In this document: positions 51,536 to 60,988 of the stretch, piece by piece | Numbering within the stretch: position 1 is the stretch's first letter | How the letters are laid out: every line of letters starts with the position of its first letter | Origin: CADCTM01 sp049671305 | GTDB lineage: Bacteria > Cyanobacteriota > Cyanobacteriia > Cyanobacteriales > Coleofasciculaceae | Assembly: GCA_049671305.1 (NCBI GenBank) | Contig: JBATUR010000035.1 | Coordinates: 62,001-126,000, forward strand | Direction of reading: 5' to 3' | Length of the DNA stretch: 64,000 nt | Made by a program: the position numbers and the translations under genes | The notes under the pieces: generated by a model | Database searches by the model: none | Told to the model about the DNA's origin: nothing | The model's input: only the letters and a program-made list of their open reading frames with translations

Positions 51536-51628
51536 ATTGATATCGTAATGGGGAATTGGAGCTAGCTTCCAGGAAAATTTATCTAAGCATGGTAAAAACT
51601 AGCTAATTATCAGAACTTAATTTAATAA

Positions 51629-54502
51629 TCAGGGTAAGCTTAGGGTGCTATTTAAAGGTAGCTTAACAGTAAAAGTTGTGCTGCCAGCAACACTATCAAC
51701 AGTAATTTCACCTTGATGCAAATCTACGCACTGCTTAACAATTGCTAATCCTAAACCAGTTCCTTGAATTGTACCAACATTAGCAGCTCGATGGAAGGGT
51801 TCAAACAAGCGAGATTGGTCTTCTGGAGGAATACCTATACCATTATCTGTAATCTTAAATATAGCTGTATTATGCGAGTAAATTAAATCAAACTGGACAG
51901 TACTATCAATCGGAGAATACTTAAGAGCATTGCCAAGTAAATTACTCAAAATCTGCCGTAATAACCTTTCATCAAGTAAAGGCAAAGACCATTGCTCTTG
52001 ATTTTTTGACTGCCTTATGCAGTCGTTTTGATAATTAAAAACAATCATTTTTTGGTTTTTGATACTCAGTTGAAACTCTTCAACTAAATAGCGACAAAAC
52101 TCGACTAGATTCAGTGGGTTTGGCTTAAAGTCCAACTTACCCGCCTCTGCTTCCCCAATAATTAAAATATCATCTAACAACTGAGTCATGTGAGCAACAG
52201 CAGTTTGAATTCGTCTCAAATGTCGTAGATGTCGCCCATCACTAGACTGATAATAGTATTCTAATAATTCTGCAGAAGATTGAATTGTGGTTAGTGGAGT
52301 GCGAAATTCATGAGAAGTCATTGAAACAAAACGAGACTTCAAATCATTAAGTTCTCGTTCTTTGAGCAGCGCCTTACCAACTTCAAATTCAGCCAACTTA
52401 CGCTCAGTAATATCCTCAGCAATACCTACAAAACGGTAGAGTAAACCTTGCCCGTCATGCACTCCAAAAGCGCGGTCATGAATCCAACGCACTTCGCCAT
52501 CTGGTCGCAAAATGCGGTATTCCCAATCAAAACCATCTTCAGCCTGCCTGTGAAACTTTGCCATTACCGTATCAAGATCAAGAGGATGAATCGCGTCTTG
52601 CCAAGAACGAGGATTATTGTATAAACTTTCGCAAGTCCGCCCCCAGATTTGTTCATAAGCCGGACTAACATAAATTAACTGAGAGCGATCACAAGTAACT
52701 ACTAAGAAGACTTCCCGAACATTTTCTGCCAACTGACGAAACCTTAATTCGCTTTCTTGTAATGCCTTCTCTGCCTGTTTGCTGTCGGTAATGTCTTTAG
52801 CAACTCCCACAAAACGGTAGAGAATACCTTGCCCGTCACGTACTCCAAAACCGCGATCGCGTATCCAACGTACCTCACCATCTGGGCGTACAATTCGATA
52901 CTCTAATTCACAATATCCTTGACTTTCAATTTGTTGGGTTTGTATCTTAATACCCGCCCTAACACGCTGCCGATCTTCTGGGTGAATCGCATTGATCCAA
53001 GTACTAGCATCTTCATATAAAACTTGACGACTACGACCCCAAATCTGATCATAAGCCGGACTAACATAAATAATATCTCGGTTATCAGGTTCAACCATCC
53101 AAAAAACATCATGAATATTTTCTGCCAATTGACGAAACCGTAATTCGCTTTCTTGTAATGCTGCTTCTGCCTGCTTTCGGTCAGTAATATCACGCCAAGC
53201 CGCCGCAAAACCATCACTCAATTTAACTACACGTAGATCAAAAACTTTAGTTGAGCCATAGTCATCATCAATGAAATCTTCCTTAATCAAAGGAATACCT
53301 GTTTCCACCAAACTTACATATTCATCAAACATTCCATTAGTGCGAACTTTCGGTAAAATCTCGCAAATATTTTTGCCAATTCCCAACTCTTTTGTAACCA
53401 AATGACTTTCACAAGCTGCGGTATTAAAATACTCATTTTTAAAATCAACAATTTTGCCAGATTGGTCGCGAACACTTGTATAAATTGCAAAACAATCTAG
53501 CATATTATCAATGGAAGTCCGAAAGCGCTCTTCACTCTTCACAAGCGCTAGTTCTACCTTTTTAAACTCAGTGACATCTCGCATAATTGCCAGCACGCTC
53601 TCAAAACCGTCAGTCACCAGCGGCACAAGACGAGCTTGATAATATTTCAAGCCAAGTGGCGTCAAAAACTGAAATTCAATTTCTTGTTCTAAGTTGGTTT
53701 CAAAAACTATTTGCAAAGCCTGATTCCAATCAGCAGAAACTTCCTCCAGCATTCCTAACTCTTGAAAACTCTTACCAATAAAATCCTGAAATGGTATGCC
53801 AGTCGCTAGTTCAACCGCTGGATTAATATAAATATGACGAAACTGATCATCATAGCGGGCAATTACATCTGGGGCATTTTCCACCAGTGCCTTAAATTCT
53901 AATTCCCTTTGGCTTAGTGCTGCCCCAAACTGCTGACGTTCCGCAACCTCCTGTTGTAGTTGCTCATTTACCTGTTCTAGTTCAGCAGTGCGCTCACTAA
54001 CTCGCATTTCCAATTGATTCAACCTTGCCGTTGCCGAGCGTGTGATCTCACGGATCAGCCAACGGGCGCTCAAACTACCATTCATATACCTGGTAGCAGT
54101 GACAGTCACCACAGCCTCAAATGCCTCTCTTTGTGGGCTTTCTAGACGTAGTTCCCACTCCTGTTGCTCTAACTTTAGTTGCTTTAGTTGGTTAAGAAAC
54201 GCTGCTTGCTCAGTTTGGGGAATGTAAATAGTTAGAAGTTGACCAACTAAAGACGATGTGGGAATCTTAAAAAGGTTGGCAGCGGCAAGGTTAGCTTCTT
54301 GAATTTTCCCATCTCCATCTGTCACCAAATAAGCTTCTGGAGCAAACTCAAATAGCTCTTGATAACGCTGCCGCTTTTGGGAATGTTCCTGAGCAAGATT
54401 GGTTAATTCCTGATTTTGGCGTTGTAGTTCTTGATTAGCAGTTTGTAGGTTTTTGATTTGAACCAACAAGTCATCCAAGTTCACCCAATTCTCCTTATGC
54501 AT
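51629..54502 (-). CDS. Multi-PAS sensor histidine kinase
   Basis: The 957-residue cytoplasmic protein has an N-terminal coiled coil (about 8-48), five PAS domains (about 45-150, 200-315, 325-450, 450-575, 578-700), a HisKA domain with the phospho-acceptor in SHEFRTPLTTIQSS, and a HATPase domain with LSNLLGNALKYSPI, DNGIGIP and GTGLGLAIVKQC. The fourth and fifth PAS domains are near-duplicates, each with SELRFRQLAEN and RPDGEVRWI. No transmembrane helix is seen, so signals are probably intracellular (redox, gas, light or ligand). No partner regulator lies nearby. Confidence 0.93.
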   Translation of the reverse strand: MHKENWVNLDDLLVQIKNLQTANQELQRQNQELTNLAQEHSQKRQRYQELFEFAPEAYLVTDGDGKIQEANLAAANLFKIPTSSLVGQLLTIYIPQTEQAAFLNQLKQLKLEQQEWELRLESPQREAFEAVVTVTATRYMNGSLSARWLIREITRSATARLNQLEMRVSERTAELEQVNEQLQQEVAERQQFGAALSQRELEFKALVENAPDVIARYDDQFRHIYINPAVELATGIPFQDFIGKSFQELGMLEEVSADWNQALQIVFETNLEQEIEFQFLTPLGLKYYQARLVPLVTDGFESVLAIMRDVTEFKKVELALVKSEERFRTSIDNMLDCFAIYTSVRDQSGKIVDFKNEYFNTAACESHLVTKELGIGKNICEILPKVRTNGMFDEYVSLVETGIPLIKEDFIDDDYGSTKVFDLRVVKLSDGFAAAWRDITDRKQAEAALQESELRFRQLAENIHDVFWMVEPDNRDIIYVSPAYDQIWGRSRQVLYEDASTWINAIHPEDRQRVRAGIKIQTQQIESQGYCELEYRIVRPDGEVRWIRDRGFGVRDGQGILYRFVGVAKDITDSKQAEKALQESELRFRQLAENVREVFLVVTCDRSQLIYVSPAYEQIWGRTCESLYNNPRSWQDAIHPLDLDTVMAKFHRQAEDGFDWEYRILRPDGEVRWIHDRAFGVHDGQGLLYRFVGIAEDITERKLAEFEVGKALLKERELNDLKSRFVSMTSHEFRTPLTTIQSSAELLEYYYQSSDGRHLRHLRRIQTAVAHMTQLLDDILIIGEAEAGKLDFKPNPLNLVEFCRYLVEEFQLSIKNQKMIVFNYQNDCIRQSKNQEQWSLPLLDERLLRQILSNLLGNALKYSPIDSTVQFDLIYSHNTAIFKITDNGIGIPPEDQSRLFEPFHRAANVGTIQGTGLGLAIVKQCVDLHQGEITVDSVAGSTTFTVKLPLNSTLSLP

Positions 54503-54777
54503 CCTTGTTTATACACTTGCTCTGTGGCTAAAATCATTAACCTCTAACCATGTTTTTGACTTGAATGACTTCTGTTTTTTCTGGTATATACAGAGGCATT
54601 GCTGATTGTCAAGAGACTTATTACCCATCACCTTTCCAAATCAAGTTTTTTTCCAGATTTGCTCTTAATTGCTTCAAAGCAGCTCAAATTATTGTGAGAT
54701 TAAATCAATTTGCTTGTGAAGAAACAACGAATTCAGGATTAAATAGTAAAAGTTAGCGCAATTATTTTTAACGATTT

Positions 54778-56376
54778 GTGAGCCAAAAGCAGAAGAAAGT
54801 TCGCTCCTTGACAGGAATTGCCGGAATTGTGGCAGTTGCCACGCTGATTAGTAAAGTCTTTGGACTAGTAAGGACGCAAGCAATTGCGGCAGCTTTTGGT
54901 ACCGGCGTAGCGGCTGATGCTTTTAACTACGCCTACGTTATTCCCGGCTTTTTCTTTATTTTACTGGGTGGCATCAATGGACCGTTTCACAGTGCGATCG
55001 TCAGTGTTGTTGCTAAACGAGACAAAACTGAAGCCGCTCCTATTGTAGAAACTATTACAACTTTGGTTGGCGTCATCCTCCTGGTGGTTACTGCAATTTT
55101 AATTGTATTTGCCGGCTTTTTTATCGATGTTATTGGACCTGGCTTAAGTCCTTTAGTTAGAGATATTGCCATTTTGCAACTGCAAATTATGGCACCAATG
55201 GCACTTTTGGCAGGATTAATTGGCATCGGCTTTGGTAGTCTCAACGCCGCCGATATGTACTGGCTGCCTTCTGTAAGTCCTTTATTTTCTAGCATCACCT
55301 TAATCGGTGGTTTGGGCATTCTGGCGCTGCAACTAGGTAACCAAATTAGTAGCCCGAAATATGTCTTAATCGGCGGTATGGTACTAGCTTGGGGAACCTT
55401 AGCCGGTGCAATTTTGCAATGGTTAATTCAGTTGGGCGCCCAGTGGAAAGCTGGTATGGGCAGGTTGCGCCTACGATTTAACTGGAAATTACCGGGAGTT
55501 GATGAAGTCCTCAAAGTCATGGGACCTGCCACTTTTTCTAGTGGAATGTTGCAAATCAACGTCGCTACCGATTTATTTTTTGCCTCGCCTATCCAAGGTA
55601 CAGCGGCAGCAATGACTTATGCCGGGTTGTTAATCCAAACTCCCTTGGGCATTATGTCCAACGTCATTTTAGTGCCGTTGCTGCCGATGTTTGCCCGCCT
55701 CGCAGCACCAGAAAATTGGACGGAACTTAAGGGCAGAATTCGTCAAGGATTATTGCTAACAGCCTTGACAATGTTACCTTTAGGTGCATTAATGATTGCC
55801 TTGGCTGTTCCCATCGTGCAAGTAGTTTATGAGCGAGGCGCTTTCAAACCACAAGATACCCTATTCACCGCCTCATTATTAGTTGCCTACAGCGTGGGGA
55901 TGTTTGTCTACTTGGCGCGGGATGTTTTGGTGCGGGTATTTTATGCACTTGGAGATGGTAACACGCCCTTTCGCATCAGTATTGTTAATATTTTTCTCAA
56001 CGCCATCTTGGATTATCTTTTAGTTAAGTATTTCGGAGCCCCCGGTTTAGTCTTAGCAACTGTTGGCGTTAACTTAGTTTCAACCATTGCCTTATTGTGG
56101 CTCTTAAATCGCAAATTAAACGGCTTACCTTTGCGAGAATGGAGTTTTCCGATCCTTGGTTTAACTGCTGCTAGTGCTGTGGCAGGTTTTGCTAGTTGGG
56201 GAGTTAGCTATCAGTTTCAAAAACTTTGGAACCCTGAAACTTTGCTCTTACAAATTCTACAACTATGTGTCGCTGGCTTCGTTGGCTTGGCAATATTTGC
56301 TGTCATTGCCTTATTAATGAAGTTGCCGGAAGTTGATATTTTTGTTGCCCGTTTGCGTCAAAAGTTTGGTCGTTAA
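54778..56376 (+). CDS. murJ: Lipid II flippase MurJ (MviN)
   Basis: MurJ flips lipid II across the plasma membrane for peptidoglycan synthesis. The 532-residue protein has about 14 membrane helices, with signature SKVFGLVRTQAIAAAFGTG and VIPGFFFILLGGINGPFHSAIV near the N-terminus and LARDVLVRVFYALGDGNTPFRIS. The coding frame begins at GTG 54778. The predicted upstream region has no other start in frame. Length and motifs are normal for cyanobacteria. Confidence 0.94.
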   Translation: MSQKQKKVRSLTGIAGIVAVATLISKVFGLVRTQAIAAAFGTGVAADAFNYAYVIPGFFFILLGGINGPFHSAIVSVVAKRDKTEAAPIVETITTLVGVILLVVTAILIVFAGFFIDVIGPGLSPLVRDIAILQLQIMAPMALLAGLIGIGFGSLNAADMYWLPSVSPLFSSITLIGGLGILALQLGNQISSPKYVLIGGMVLAWGTLAGAILQWLIQLGAQWKAGMGRLRLRFNWKLPGVDEVLKVMGPATFSSGMLQINVATDLFFASPIQGTAAAMTYAGLLIQTPLGIMSNVILVPLLPMFARLAAPENWTELKGRIRQGLLLTALTMLPLGALMIALAVPIVQVVYERGAFKPQDTLFTASLLVAYSVGMFVYLARDVLVRVFYALGDGNTPFRISIVNIFLNAILDYLLVKYFGAPGLVLATVGVNLVSTIALLWLLNRKLNGLPLREWSFPILGLTAASAVAGFASWGVSYQFQKLWNPETLLLQILQLCVAGFVGLAIFAVIALLMKLPEVDIFVARLRQKFGR

Positions 56377-56427
56377 AGAAGACGTTTGGGCATTGCTGAA
56401 TGCCCAAACTACTAATTAGAAGGTGGA

Positions 56428-56733
56428 TTACATTTTGCGTTGATACTCTTCGATAAGATCCATCAGATTTACTTGACACTGCATTGGCAGTAAATCTGAT
56501 AAAGGAACTTCTCGTTTGCCGCCACCTAGTTTAACGGGAATATTTTGCAGAATTTTGGTGATTTGATCTTCTTCTATGGTTTTTGTTAGTAGCGGATAGA
56601 TTTGTTGTGCCAATGTTGTATGAAGATGGGCATCTTTGAGGTAGAGATGCCATTTAGCAACATCAATGTAAACGTTTTCGCCAATTTCGGCAGCTAGGGC
56701 TTCAATGGCTTCGGTAGTGCTGAGGTTAGCCAT
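56428..56733 (-). CDS. DUF3181-like small protein
   Basis: The 101-residue soluble protein begins MANLSTTEAIEALAAEIGENVYIDVAKWHLYL and is acidic and mostly helical. It looks like DUF3181, a short cyanobacterial family of unknown function. It follows the 2TM-domain gene on the same strand after 37 bp, so they may share a transcript. The family name is by recognition; function unknown. Confidence 0.72.
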   Translation of the reverse strand: MANLSTTEAIEALAAEIGENVYIDVAKWHLYLKDAHLHTTLAQQIYPLLTKTIEEDQITKILQNIPVKLGGGKREVPLSDLLPMQCQVNLMDLIEEYQRKM

Positions 56734-56770
56734 AATAATTAAGTGTTTTTAGTAAAGTACAACATGGGCT

Positions 56771-57043
56771 TTAGGTGGATTTTGTGGGAGTATTTTTGGT
56801 AGATACAGGAGAGTAATTTGCGATCGCAAAAATATAAATTCCATGTCCTATCAAAATTCCTGCCCACAACCCCGTAACTAAGTACGCCCAACGCCAATCG
56901 GCAGACTGTAAAATTCTAAAAAACCAAATCCCAGAGTTAAATGCAGCAAAAGTGCCGACATGGACAGCGAAATTCATCCGGTCATCTAAGCGGCGGAATT
57001 CTGGGTCATTACGGTCAGGTTCGCGGGGCCAACGAGGAGGCAT
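56771..57043 (-). CDS. 2TM domain-containing protein
   Basis: A 90-residue protein with a polar, Arg/Asp/Pro-rich N-terminus (MPPRWPREPDRNDPEFRRLDD) followed by two membrane helices separated by a short loop (FAVHVGTFAAFNSGIWFFRI and WRWAYLVTGLWAGILIGHGIYIF). The pattern, including the conserved His and Trp residues, matches 2TM domains, often near histidine kinases or alone in cyanobacteria. Function unknown. Confidence 0.78.
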   Translation of the reverse strand: MPPRWPREPDRNDPEFRRLDDRMNFAVHVGTFAAFNSGIWFFRILQSADWRWAYLVTGLWAGILIGHGIYIFAIANYSPVSTKNTPTKST

Positions 57044-57107
57044 GGGTGTTCTTAATTGCTAAAGAGTGCAAGTGATTACTTCTAACCACTAGCTTAATTT
57101 TACTGTG

Positions 57108-57614
57108 CTAACTTCCATCCGACTGAAGCACATAATCGCCCGATTTTCCGCCAGTTTTGCTTAATAAGCGAATTGATTCAATTTGGATCGACTTCTCTAA
57201 GGCTTTTGCCATGTCGTACAAAGTCAGGGCGGCAACCGAAACCGCTGTCAGGGCTTCCATTTCCACGCCTGTTTCTGCTTTGGTTGTCACAGATGCCTGT
57301 ATTTTATAGCCCGGTAACTGGGCATCTGGTGTAATTTGCACTTCAACTTTCTGCAAAGGTAACGGATGACATAAAGGAATTAGCTGGGCGGTTTGTTTGG
57401 CTGCCATGATACCCGCCAGTCTTGCCGTCCCCAAAACATCTCCCTTGGGCGCATTCCCCGCTTCTATTGCCTCAAAAGTGGCTCTCTCCATCCTAACTTG
57501 GGCGGCGGCAACAGCGACACGCTTAGTCGTCGCCTTGGCTGAAACATCGACCATCTGGGCTTGACCTTGAGTATCTAAATGAGTCAGCGGTTGATTTGAA
57601 GAAATTTCTTGCAT
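57108..57614 (-). CDS. moaC: Cyclic pyranopterin monophosphate synthase MoaC
   Basis: MoaC makes cyclic pyranopterin monophosphate, the second step in molybdenum cofactor synthesis. The 168-residue protein shows MVDVSAKATTKRVAVA, LIPLCHPLPLQKVEV, GVEMEALTAVSVAALTLYDM and the terminal KTGGKSGDYV. The catalytic lysines and conserved His/Asp positions lie in these segments. Molybdenum cofactor serves nitrate reductase. Other moa genes are not in the window. Confidence 0.96.
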   Translation of the reverse strand: MQEISSNQPLTHLDTQGQAQMVDVSAKATTKRVAVAAAQVRMERATFEAIEAGNAPKGDVLGTARLAGIMAAKQTAQLIPLCHPLPLQKVEVQITPDAQLPGYKIQASVTTKAETGVEMEALTAVSVAALTLYDMAKALEKSIQIESIRLLSKTGGKSGDYVLQSDGS

Positions 57615-57678
57615 TATTTCACAAAGCTATGATATGTTTGTTATTCGGTGAGCAAATCAAACAGTTCACTACAGACAA

Positions 57679-57752
57679 GGGCTTGTAGCTCAGTGGACTA
57701 GAGCACGTGGCTACGGACCACGGTGTCGGGGGTTCGAATCCCTCCTAGCCCG
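57679..57752 (+). tRNA. tRNA-Arg (anticodon ACG)
   Basis: The 74-nt cloverleaf has acceptor GGGCTTG and CTAGCCC (one T-T mismatch), D arm GCTCAGTGGACTAGAGC, anticodon stem CGTGG/CCACG around CTACGGA with anticodon ACG, and T arm GGGGG TTCGAAT CCCTC. Discriminator is G; no CCA is encoded. A34 would be deaminated to inosine to read CGN codons, as in most bacteria. Confidence 0.93.
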
Positions 57753-57761
57753 TTCAAGAAG

Positions 57762-57791
57762 GCAGAAGATATTAATATCTTCTGCTTTTTT
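57762..57791 (+). terminator. Terminator of tRNA-Arg
   Basis: The 24-nt perfect palindrome GCAGAAGATATT/AATATCTTCTGC is followed by TTTTTT. It starts 10 bp after the tRNA and forms a strong intrinsic terminator. Confidence 0.9.
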
Positions 57792-57979
57792 ATTTTTATG
57801 GCAGTTGCTCATCGCTTACTTGTTATTAGTTTGCTGCTGACTTTAGCTTTATAGAGAGCTTTCAGCGAGAGAACCTGAGCTTCAAAAGTCATTTGTATGC
57901 TCCATGATAATAGTTGGTTATTGTTGCTCTAAACTTCACAAATACTCGGCATATTCCATAATTACTATACAGCAATATT

Positions 57980-58708
57980 TTATACAGATACAGATTGCAA
58001 ATGTTGCTCAAAAAACGTTGTCAGTTCCTGCCAAGAATCTTCGGCTGCTGTGGCGTTATAATCAGAACGTTCGTGGCAAAAAAAACCATGATTAGCATTA
58101 GGATACACCTTCAAAGTGTAATCTTTATCAAGCTCTTGAAAGCGAGACTCCACGTGTCTGACCAAATCGAGAGGAATAAAGACATCAACTTCTCCAAGAA
58201 ACAAATATACAGGTGCTGTGATCGTTGTAATTAAATCATTCCACTGCTCTGGGGAAATGCCATACAACCCATAAAAAGAAGCTACAGCAGCAATTTCGTC
58301 AGAAAACTGGCTAGCAGCGAGTAAAGTCAGTCCACCGCCTAAACAAAATCCCATCACGCCAATTTTGTCAGGATACACATCAGAACGTGACTTCAAAGTA
58401 GCCAATGCCGAACCTATATCTGCCACCACAGAAGGAATATTAAGTCGGTTCACCATTGCTCTAGCTTGCTCAACTTGATCGTAGCCAAACTTATTATTTG
58501 GCTCACGGTAGTATAAATCTGGCGCAAGCACTATGTAACCTTCTTTAGCAATTCTGGCGGCGACATCTTGAATGTGGGGCGTTAAGCCAAAAGCTTCCAT
58601 CAACAAGAGGACAGCCGGTTTACGGTTAGGTTCAGTTGGTGTGTACAGGCAGGCAGGCATTTGTCCATCAGGCGTGGGAATCATTATTTCTGTTTGTTGA
58701 ATTTGCAC
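57980..58708 (-). CDS. Dienelactone hydrolase family protein
   Basis: An alpha/beta hydrolase of 242 residues. The nucleophile Cys lies in GVMGFCLGGGLTLL, the acid in FLGEVDVFIPLD and the His in NANHGFFC, which form the DLH-type Cys-Asp-His triad. Members hydrolyse cyclic esters or other unknown substrates. It stands alone, facing the tRNA-Arg terminator. Substrate unknown. Confidence 0.9.
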   Translation of the reverse strand: MQIQQTEIMIPTPDGQMPACLYTPTEPNRKPAVLLLMEAFGLTPHIQDVAARIAKEGYIVLAPDLYYREPNNKFGYDQVEQARAMVNRLNIPSVVADIGSALATLKSRSDVYPDKIGVMGFCLGGGLTLLAASQFSDEIAAVASFYGLYGISPEQWNDLITTITAPVYLFLGEVDVFIPLDLVRHVESRFQELDKDYTLKVYPNANHGFFCHERSDYNATAAEDSWQELTTFFEQHLQSVSV

Positions 58709-58855
58709 GTTATTGCCTCCTATTTGTTTGATTTATATACTAGCGTTGAACATTATTTTTTGATAAAGTTTTTCTGCCTGATTCTTAATATATATCTCAA
58801 AAAAATTTACTAAAATCTTTCAGTAAACTATGACTAATTTTGATTTTATAATGTT

Positions 58856-58894
58856 TTGGCATAGGGACTGAAAAACTCAGATTCCCTATGCCAA
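58856..58894. repeat. Strong inverted repeat
   Basis: TTGGCATAGGGA and TCCCTATGCCAA pair perfectly over 12 bp, with a further CTGA/TCAG in the loop. It lies just beyond the last of the broken genes and may act as their terminator, although no T-tract follows on either strand. Confidence 0.65.
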
Positions 58895-58902
58895 TGCCGA
58901 TA

Positions 58903-59066
58903 TTATGATTGTTTGAGATGCACTATCGCCTTATTCATAGCTGTATCAACCGCACCGTGAGTAACAACTTCTGCACCTTCCTCTTGATACATCTTGTTCA
59001 AAGACTTGGCAATCTCAGGATCACCACCTGTAAACTCCCGTATCAATTCTAACCAGCGATGATTGT
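58903..59066 (-). pseudogene. C-terminal remnant of an unidentified protein
   Basis: From about HNHRWLELIREFTGG the frame reads like a soluble helical C-terminus (MYQEEGAEVVTHGAVD, ending VHLKQS). Upstream, in the same frame, the sequence (RSRKRCRSNWRNATTRSLPLARC) looks like out-of-frame DUF3037 DNA. The two halves thus seem joined by a deletion near 59060. The segment resembles the end of TipAS-type MerR regulators, but this is tentative. Confidence 0.5.
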
Positions 59067-59273
59067 GCGGCGGGGTGCAACGAGCCAGTGGAAGCGATCG
59101 CGTTGTGGCATTTCTCCAATTGCTCCGGCATCTTTTCCTACTTCTAGGAATCTTTTTGTCCCGCAAGAAATGCTCGCTCCTACATTCACAAATTCTTCCC
59201 GTTCGACTTTGGGAACAACGCGAATAATGGCATAATCATAGGTAAGTTGATCTGGAACAAATCGCCTCCTCAA
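59049..59273 (-). pseudogene. DUF3037 gene remnant
   Basis: The frame reads YDYAIIRVVPKVEREEFVNVG, a good match to the start of DUF3037, then jumps to DRFHWLVAPRRTII, which corresponds to a later part of the domain. The middle of the domain is missing and the frame is replaced after 59049. DUF3037 genes often follow HipA-like kinase genes, and a HipA-like fragment lies immediately upstream here. Confidence 0.6.
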
Positions 59274-59484
59274 AGAACAAACGCGGTAGTTTTAGACGCT
59301 TTGTAAAATAATCAACAGAAGCATCTCGATGTTCCGTGTTACTACTAAACGGTGATTCCACCAGCCAAGAGTCAAAAATTAGTTTAACAATACTATTAGT
59401 TTCTGAAATTTTGGTTATGGGAGGAATCTTGACAGCTTTCATTGCACCTTTATTAGTTCCTTCACAGAAAGCGGCAGAAGTCAA
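59236..59484 (-). pseudogene. C-terminal remnant of a HipA-like kinase
   Basis: The last 30 residues, DASVDYFTKRLKLPRLFFEEAI, resemble the C-terminus of HipA-family kinases paired with DUF3037. The N-terminal catalytic part is absent, and the first 30 residues are of no recognised kind. It overlaps the DUF3037 remnant by 38 bp in another frame, as would be normal for an intact pair. Confidence 0.45.
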
Positions 59485-59563
59485 GCAATCAGCTAATATC
59501 TAAAACGGAGTAAGCTTAAGTTGAGTCAACTAATTTTGTAGAATTTAAGATTTATGATTATTC

Positions 59564-60625
59564 CTAAAAAGTACTAGGTTGATAAATATTACCAATACTA
59601 TGATCAGAATTAATTTCCACAACTAAATCTACTAAGTTGGGGTTTTTAGTCAGAGGAGTAATGAATAATTCTGGATGAAGCGATCGCCAAAAATACTCCA
59701 CAAAAGCATCAACCTGGGCATCCGTCATACCCGCCTTACCAGTTTTGATCATTTGTTGTTCTGCCTGACGCCGCCACTTTTGACTAAAGCGATAATCAAC
59801 AGGATAAAGGATCAGCAGTCGGTCTAGGCGTTCCCATAACGGTAAATAATCCTGCAATTTATCATTAAGCTCACGAGCAAATAAGCGATCGCCCAAACTA
59901 TTAATCGGTGCCGGCATTGGCGCATCAAACACCGCCGCCTCAAGAGGACGAACCCCGACAAACCATCCCTCAAACAGCACAATATCAATATTTGTGACCG
60001 GTTCAGGAGCAATGCGATCGCCAATTCCACCATAAGCTGACTTATCAAAGCGAGGCACCAACACCGCATCTTTGAAATCAGCTTGGCGCAATTGATCCAA
60101 AACCTGCCTTCCCAGAACCAGATCATGAGTTCCTGGAGGTCCACGCCAAATCAGACGAGGATCTTGCTGTTGCAGGCGTTGACGCTGCTCATAAGTCTTA
60201 TAGAGGTCATCCAAAGAAAAAGCTAAAGTGCGGTAACCAAAATGCTGCAAAATCAGACTCAAAACCGCCGCCAATGTCGTCTTTCCCGTTCCCTGCCCTC
60301 CCAAAATTCCTTGAATTAAAGGACGTGCCAATTGTTGCCGCCAAGACACCAATTGCAGCGCCAAAGGCAGCCAAAAATCCCACAAACTAACCAAAGTTTC
60401 GGCTGGGTTGGTAGAAGATGGCAGCGCCAAAACCTGCGGATAAACCGCCTGAAAAATCGGCAAACGTTCCTTAATCACATCCTCCAAATGATCCGGCGTA
60501 ATAGCAAAAACCTGATTTGGTGGCGGTGAGGCTTTTAGTGCGGCTAATTGTGAATGAAAATCACCTACTGATCCTGCAACAAAATCAGTCAGAAGTTGAG
60601 CCAGCATTTTCTTGCTTTGCGACAT
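59564..60625 (-). CDS. D-glycerate 3-kinase (plant-type)
   Basis: This kinase completes the photorespiratory C2 cycle by making 3-phosphoglycerate. The 353-residue protein has Walker A GILGGQGTGKTTLA, YRTLAFSLDDLY with the Asp pair, RGPPGTHDLVLG and VLFEGWFVGVRP, all typical of the GLYK family of plants and cyanobacteria. ATG 60625 is used; a GTG at 60628 is directly adjacent. The stop of the DUF565 gene ends at 60629, so the two genes are contiguous and probably coupled. Confidence 0.92.
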   Translation of the reverse strand: MSQSKKMLAQLLTDFVAGSVGDFHSQLAALKASPPPNQVFAITPDHLEDVIKERLPIFQAVYPQVLALPSSTNPAETLVSLWDFWLPLALQLVSWRQQLARPLIQGILGGQGTGKTTLAAVLSLILQHFGYRTLAFSLDDLYKTYEQRQRLQQQDPRLIWRGPPGTHDLVLGRQVLDQLRQADFKDAVLVPRFDKSAYGGIGDRIAPEPVTNIDIVLFEGWFVGVRPLEAAVFDAPMPAPINSLGDRLFARELNDKLQDYLPLWERLDRLLILYPVDYRFSQKWRRQAEQQMIKTGKAGMTDAQVDAFVEYFWRSLHPELFITPLTKNPNLVDLVVEINSDHSIGNIYQPSTF

Positions 60626-60628
60626 CAC

Positions 60629-60988
60629 TCAAGAACCAATTTTGAAAGCTTCGACAAACATACTATAAGTCAGACCAATTTTGAGAGCATTAAGCATTTG
60701 CAGAAACAAAAACGGTCGAGGAGCAGATTCAGATTCAGTAGAAATTAATTGCCGCCTTCTGTAATAAACTAACCAACTCACACTCTCAGTAAACAACATC
60801 AAAACCCCCGCTGCCACAATATCCCAGTCCGCCGCCTGCCCCGCCGTCGTAGGAATTGCCGAACCCAGGAACACACCAAGCAAAACACAAATCAAGATAA
60901 CAGAGAAGTAGCGCCAAGGATTAACCAACCAGCGACGGAACTTCGACAAAACCAAATCAAACAGATTATTAAGACGGGTATTTTGCAT
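60629..60988 (-). CDS. DUF565 (Ycf20-like) membrane protein
   Basis: The protein of about 119 residues matches DUF565/Ycf20, known in algae and plants for an effect on non-photochemical quenching. It has a basic N-terminus (MQNTRLNNLFDLV) and two or three membrane helices (YFSVILICVLLGVFLGSAIP and ADWDIVAAGVLMLFTESVSWLVYY), ending FVEAFKIGS. ATG 60988 is preferred; an upstream in-frame start at 61009 would add seven residues. It precedes glycerate kinase without a gap. Confidence 0.82.
   Translation of the reverse strand: MQNTRLNNLFDLVLSKFRRWLVNPWRYFSVILICVLLGVFLGSAIPTTAGQAADWDIVAAGVLMLFTESVSWLVYYRRRQLISTESESAPRPFLFLQMLNALKIGLTYSMFVEAFKIGS

Noticed and set aside
54565..54756. 63-codon ORF upstream of murJ
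   Set aside because: No ribosome binding site and no recognisable family. It lies in an AT-rich leader, and the sequence lacks features of a real small protein.
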